From Amycolatopsis tucumanensis (lineage in GTDB: Bacteria > Actinomycetota > Actinomycetes > Mycobacteriales > Pseudonocardiaceae): DNA of 64,000 nt. Below, piece by piece: positions 60,965-64,000 of the stretch. A model generated the notes under the pieces. It was not told the origin of the DNA and ran no database searches. It saw only the letters and a list, made by a program, of their open reading frames with translations. How positions within the stretch are numbered: the first letter of the stretch is position 1; every line of letters starts with the position of its first letter. The translations under genes were made by a program, and so were the position numbers. The stretch spans positions 1-64,000 of the forward strand of contig NZ_JAKGSD010000047.1 of NCBI RefSeq assembly GCF_021654135.1. The letters run 5' to 3'.

Positions 60965-61460
60965 CGTGCTCAGCGGGCGAGTGCCGCGACGGTGCGGGAA
61001 GGGCTGGGCAGCCCAGCCGTTCGGCCATCCAGACACTCGTCTCGGCCACCTTGTCCAGGTCGATGCCGGTCCCGATGCCGGGATCGGCGAGTTGCCACAG
61101 GCGGTCCTCGGGGTCCTCGGTGGCGAGATTGCCGGTCGCGCTTCCCGCGAAGGGGCAGCCGCCGAGCCCGCCCGCGCTGGCGTCCACAGTGGTCACACCG
61201 CACCGCAGGGCGGCGAGTGTGTTGGCGAGGACCTGCCCGTATGTGTCGTGGAAGTGCACCGCGACCTGCTCCACCGGGACACCGGCCACGGCGAGCGCGT
61301 CCAGCAGCGCCGCGACACGCCCCGGGGTGGCGGCGCCGGTGGTGTCGCCGGCGAACGACTCTGTGACGCCGCCCGAACACGGCGATTTCGCGCACCGAGG
61401 TCGACTGCGCGGTCCACGCCGTGCTCGTTGGGCACACGAGCACGGGGTACCGGACGCCGT
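60965..61460 (-). pseudogene. Decayed hydroxymethylglutaryl-CoA lyase C-terminal half
   Basis: The minus strand reads VAVHFHDTYGQVLANTLAAL, then GVTTVDASAGGLGGCPFAGS and ATGNLATEDPEDRLWQLADP, which is the signature region of HMG-CoA lyase, with the catalytic GGCP Cys. Upstream pieces (GVRYPVLV, then a DRAVDLGAREIAVF sense split over frames) show at least two frameshifts, and the N-terminal half is missing. Confidence 0.8.
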
Positions 61461-61469
61461 CGGAACCCG

Positions 61470-61570
61470 TTCGAGCTCGCCGCCGACCTGGACGCGCCCG
61501 CTCCTCGCTGCACGGGCTCGCCACGGGCCTGGTCGCCACTGGCTACCTGCGAGCCGCGGACCGGCGGAGA
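61470..61570 (+). pseudogene. IclR HTH fragment
   Basis: About 33 codons read FELAADLDAPASSLHGLATG then LVATGYLRAADR, nearly identical in layout to the HTH of the intact IclR protein at 18715 (LEAPVSSIQGLVNGLVATGYL). No other part of the gene is present. The following 120 bases to 61691 hold nothing recognisable. Confidence 0.6.
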
Positions 61571-61691
61571 TCGCGAACACCGGGGTGGCGATCAACCGCG
61601 GTGAAACGCTCGTTGATCGACGCTTCAGGCAGCGGCACCATGCGGTGGCGGTGGGCCCGTCGCTCGTCTCGTACTCCCGGCTCCGCGACCG

Positions 61692-62513
61692 TCAGAAGAA
61701 GCCTTCGTGTCCTTTTCGGACCATCGGCCCGGACGTGACGCCCTGGCGGTGGCCGAAGTCGGCGCTGATGCGGTCCGCCGTTTTGACCAGGAGCGGCACC
61801 ACGTCGGCCCGCAGCTGCTCCACACTGGAGCGTCCGCTGGACGTCGACGAGGCCAGGGCGGCCACCACGGCCCCTGAGGAGTCCCGCACCGGCGCGGCGG
61901 CCGAGAGCAGCCCCTTCTCCAGTTCCTCCGAGACCACCGAATAGCCGAGCGACCGGACGTCGCGCAGCCGGCGCCGGAACTCGTCCGGGTCGGTGACCGT
62001 GTGCTCGGTGTGGGCCTCCAGGCCGGCGGCGATGACGTGGTCGACCACCTCGTCCGGCGCCCACGCCAGCAGCACGCGGCCCATCGACGTCGAGTGCGCC
62101 GGCACGCGCGTCCCGATCGACACGTTGATGCTCATGATCCGCCGCACCGGCACGCGGGCCACGTAGACGGCCTCGGTGCCGTCGAGCGCGGCCAGCGACG
62201 CCGACTCGCCGGTCTGCTCGGCGAGCCGGAGCAGGTGCGGCTGCGCGATCTCGATCATCCCGTGCGAGGCGGAGTAGTGCTGCCCGATGCTCAGCACCCT
62301 CGGCGTCAGCGTCCAGCGCCCGCCCTCGCCGTGCACGAAGCCGAGGTGCTGCAGGGTCAGCAGGATCCGCCGCACCGCCGGGCGCGACAGCTCCGTCGCG
62401 GACGCCAGCTCGGCGAGCGTGGGATTGGGCCGTTCGGCGTCGAAGGCCTGCAGCACCGCGAAGCCCCGCTCGAGGCTCTGGATGAGGTCGCGCGGATTCC
62501 CCTCGGTGGTCAT
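61692..62513 (-). CDS. IclR-family regulator (PcaR/PobR-like) of the hydroxylase genes
   Basis: A 273-residue IclR protein: HTH IQSLERGFAVLQAFDAERPN, then ASATELSRPAVRRILLTLQH, and an effector domain with SLAALDGTEAVYVARVPVRR and SLGYSVVSEELEKGLLSAAA. The pattern matches the PcaR/PobR group that responds to aromatic acids. It diverges from the flavin reductase gene across 112 bases containing a perfect palindrome. Confidence 0.92.
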   Translation of the reverse strand: MTTEGNPRDLIQSLERGFAVLQAFDAERPNPTLAELASATELSRPAVRRILLTLQHLGFVHGEGGRWTLTPRVLSIGQHYSASHGMIEIAQPHLLRLAEQTGESASLAALDGTEAVYVARVPVRRIMSINVSIGTRVPAHSTSMGRVLLAWAPDEVVDHVIAAGLEAHTEHTVTDPDEFRRRLRDVRSLGYSVVSEELEKGLLSAAAPVRDSSGAVVAALASSTSSGRSSVEQLRADVVPLLVKTADRISADFGHRQGVTSGPMVRKGHEGFF

Positions 62514-62596
62514 GGCCGCCATCTTCCCGCATGCGAGGTATTGACTCGCTCACCCATCGGCGGGCACCCTTCTCGTGAACGCAAAGCGGACAGATA

Positions 62597-62611
62597 GTAC
62601 GCATAGCGTAC
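62597..62611. promoter_or_regulatory. Perfect palindromic operator GTACGC-ATA-GCGTAC
   Basis: GTACGCATAGCGTAC at 62597-62611 is a perfect dyad ending one base before the AGGAGG ribosome site of the flavin reductase gene. A bound IclR dimer here would block or activate the hydroxylase operon. Its half-site TACGC-(A)ATAG resembles the elements at 18630 and 28511. Confidence 0.75.
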
Positions 62612-62625
62612 AGGAGGTGTCGACG

Positions 62626-63168
62626 ATGACGCTCGATCAGCGGCAGCTGCGCACCGGCTTCGGCCGGTTCGCCACCGGTGTCACGGTGGTGACCTGCCAG
62701 AACAGCGCCGGGGAACCCCACGGCGCGACCGTGAACGCGTTCACCGCGGTCTCGCTCGAGCCCGCGCTCTGCCAGGTCACGCTGACGCGCACCGCCAAGG
62801 CGTGCGGCTACCTGGCCGAGTCCCCCTTCGCGGTGAACATCCTCGCCGCGGACCAGCTGGACACGGCGATGCACTTCGCAGGCCGCCCGCAGGACCCGGG
62901 GCCCCGCTGGGGCGCCGGCCCGACGGCGCCGGTGCTGCTGGGCAACGCCGCGACGATCTCGTGCCTGCCGTGGCGCACCTACGACGGCGGCGACCACCTG
63001 ATCGTGCTCGGCGAGGTCGTCGACCTCGAGATCACCGACGCCGAGCCGCTGCTGTTCTACTCGGGCCGCTTCCGCGAACTCGGCCCCGCCGACGACGGCT
63101 CGCACTGGGCCGTCTCCCTCGACTGCCCCGAGATCGGCTGGTTCCCGGCCGCTCCCGCGGCCGTCTGA
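62626..63168 (+). CDS. Flavin reductase (HpaC-like small component)
   Basis: A 180-residue flavin:NAD(P)H reductase: RTGFGRFATGVTVVTCQNSA at the N-terminus, then GATVNAFTAVSLEPALCQVT and SPFAVNILAADQ, and a DHLIVLGEVVDLE segment. It supplies reduced flavin to the oxygenase encoded 48 bases downstream. ATG 62626 is preceded by AGGAGGTG. Confidence 0.93.
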   Translation: MTLDQRQLRTGFGRFATGVTVVTCQNSAGEPHGATVNAFTAVSLEPALCQVTLTRTAKACGYLAESPFAVNILAADQLDTAMHFAGRPQDPGPRWGAGPTAPVLLGNAATISCLPWRTYDGGDHLIVLGEVVDLEITDAEPLLFYSGRFRELGPADDGSHWAVSLDCPEIGWFPAAPAAV

Positions 63169-63215
63169 TCCCGCCAACCACAACGATCCCGTTCAACGAC
63201 GAAGGGACCACACCC

Positions 63216-64000
63216 GTGGCGATCCACCAGCCCGACGAAGCCGTGACCCCCACCCGGACCACCCGCCCGATGACCGGCGAGGAGTACCTCGAGAGCATCC
63301 GGGACGGCCGGGAGATCTTCATCTACGGCGAGAAGGTCGACGACGTCACCACGCACCCGGCGTTCCGCAACTCGGCACGCATGACCGCGCGCCTCTACGA
63401 CGCCCTGCACGACCCGGACAAGCAGGGCGTGCTGACCGCGCCGACGGACACCGGCAGCAGCGGCTTCACGCACCCGTTCTTCCGCACGCCGCGCAGCCGC
63501 GAGGACCTCTTCGCCGACCGGGACGCCATCGCGGAATGGGCCCGCATGACCTACGGCTGGATGGGCCGCAGCCCCGACTACAAGGCCGCCTTCCTCGGCA
63601 CGCTGGGCGCGAACTCGGACTTCTACGAGCCCTTCGCCGACAACGCCCGCCGCTGGTACACCGAATCGCAGGAGAAGGTCCTCTACTGGAACCACGCGAT
63701 CATCAACCCGCCGGTCGACCGGGACCGCAACCCCGACGAGGTGAAGGACATCTTCATCCACGTCGAGGAGGAGAAGGACGACGGCCTGATCGTCTCCGGC
63801 GCCAAGGTGGTCGCGACCGGGTCGGCGATCACGAACTACAACTTCATCGCCCACTACGGCCTGCCCATCAAGAAGCGCGAGTTCGCCCTGGTGTGCACGG
63901 TGCCGATGGGCGCGCCGGGCATGAAGCTGATCTGCCGCCAGTCCTACGCGCAGAGCGCGACCAGCGCGTTCGACTACCCGCTGTCGTCCCGGTTCGACGA
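63216..64000 (+). CDS. 4-hydroxyphenylacetate 3-monooxygenase-type oxygenase (HpaB-like), cut by window end
   Basis: The first 261 codons of a two-component flavin monooxygenase. GTG 63216 has a GAAGGGA site. Family features are TRPMTGEEYLESIRDGREIF, ADRDAIAEWARMTYGWMGRS and PDYKAAFLGTLGANSDFYEP, and IFIHVEEEKDDGLIVSGAKV. HpaB-type enzymes ortho-hydroxylate phenols with FADH2 from the HpaC-type partner. The usual length is about 480-520 residues, so roughly half lies beyond the window. Exact substrate (4-hydroxyphenylacetate, chlorophenol or another phenol) cannot be told. Confidence 0.92.
   Translation, partial: MAIHQPDEAVTPTRTTRPMTGEEYLESIRDGREIFIYGEKVDDVTTHPAFRNSARMTARLYDALHDPDKQGVLTAPTDTGSSGFTHPFFRTPRSREDLFADRDAIAEWARMTYGWMGRSPDYKAAFLGTLGANSDFYEPFADNARRWYTESQEKVLYWNHAIINPPVDRDRNPDEVKDIFIHVEEEKDDGLIVSGAKVVATGSAITNYNFIAHYGLPIKKREFALVCTVPMGAPGMKLICRQSYAQSATSAFDYPLSSRFD

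Noticed and set aside
1..64000. tRNA, rRNA, CRISPR arrays or riboswitches
   Set aside because: No cloverleaf with conserved T-arm, no rRNA-like block and no regularly spaced repeats were recognised on reading; small RNAs cannot be excluded.

Overview
The window is high-GC DNA (about 70% G+C by eye) with strong third-position G/C bias, GTG starts and many 4-base ATGA/GTGA gene overlaps. Together with WhiB-like, SpdB/DUF2637-like, MHS-type MFS and NDMA-type alcohol dehydrogenase genes, this points to an actinomycete. The style is that of Pseudonocardiales such as Amycolatopsis; the genus is inference.

Left accessory block (1 to about 17,060). Positions 21-5285 (minus) are a compact module of an integrative and conjugative element (AICE-like): excisionase-like HTH, WhiB-like protein, small membrane protein, DUF2637-like membrane protein, FtsK/TraB-type DNA translocase and large serine recombinase, with a divergent HTH repressor at 5450. 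Next come two convergent paralogues that join different N-terminal DNA-binding regions to the same Nudix-like domain, with a small cupin gene between them, and a GntR repressor with a small partner. At 10700-14356 lies a large gene of visibly lower GC encoding a NACHT/STAND ATPase with a pentapeptide-repeat segment and a probable beta-propeller, the architecture of an anti-phage sensor. It is followed by a decayed second serine recombinase fused by a deletion to a decayed aldehyde dehydrogenase. I see no replication initiator.

Catabolic block I (17,189-28,460). An MHS transporter and a divergent IclR regulator precede a minus-strand operon: TPP enzyme, enoyl-CoA hydratase, CaiB-type CoA transferase, two acyl-CoA dehydrogenases, cupin, SDR and a frameshifted Old-Yellow-Enzyme-type oxidoreductase. 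It looks like CoA-dependent breakdown of a cyclic or branched acid. Block II (28,598-33,054) is an NDMA-type alcohol dehydrogenase, an aldehyde dehydrogenase and an AcoR/MimR-like activator. Block III (33,391-40,148) is a translationally coupled operon of cytochrome P450, MBL hydrolase, fumarylacetoacetate-hydrolase-family enzyme, acetoacetyl-CoA-synthetase-like ligase and a flavin/[2Fe-2S] reductase, with a divergent TetR gene and two near-identical palindromic operators.

Region 40,149-54,100 mixes intact regulator-enzyme pairs (TetR/amidohydrolase, LysR/SDR, WYL/epoxide hydrolase, a DHA2 transporter, an XRE-MmyB regulator, an SDR) with many gene remnants: HTH regulator, 2-oxoacid:ferredoxin oxidoreductase, two serine recombinase C-termini, two transposases, aldo/keto reductase, SDR pieces and a truncated flavoprotein. 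It reads as a hotspot of repeated insertion and decay.

Right block (54,895-64,000). A LysR gene leads an operon of RidA, DUF1028, M20 amidohydrolase and flavin monooxygenase, closed by a perfect 13-bp hairpin and followed by a second MHS transporter. After HMG-CoA lyase and IclR remnants, an IclR regulator diverges from a two-component flavin monooxygenase of the 4-hydroxyphenylacetate 3-hydroxylase type (HpaC-like reductase, then HpaB-like oxygenase cut by the window edge), with a perfect GTACGC-ATA-GCGTAC palindrome between them.
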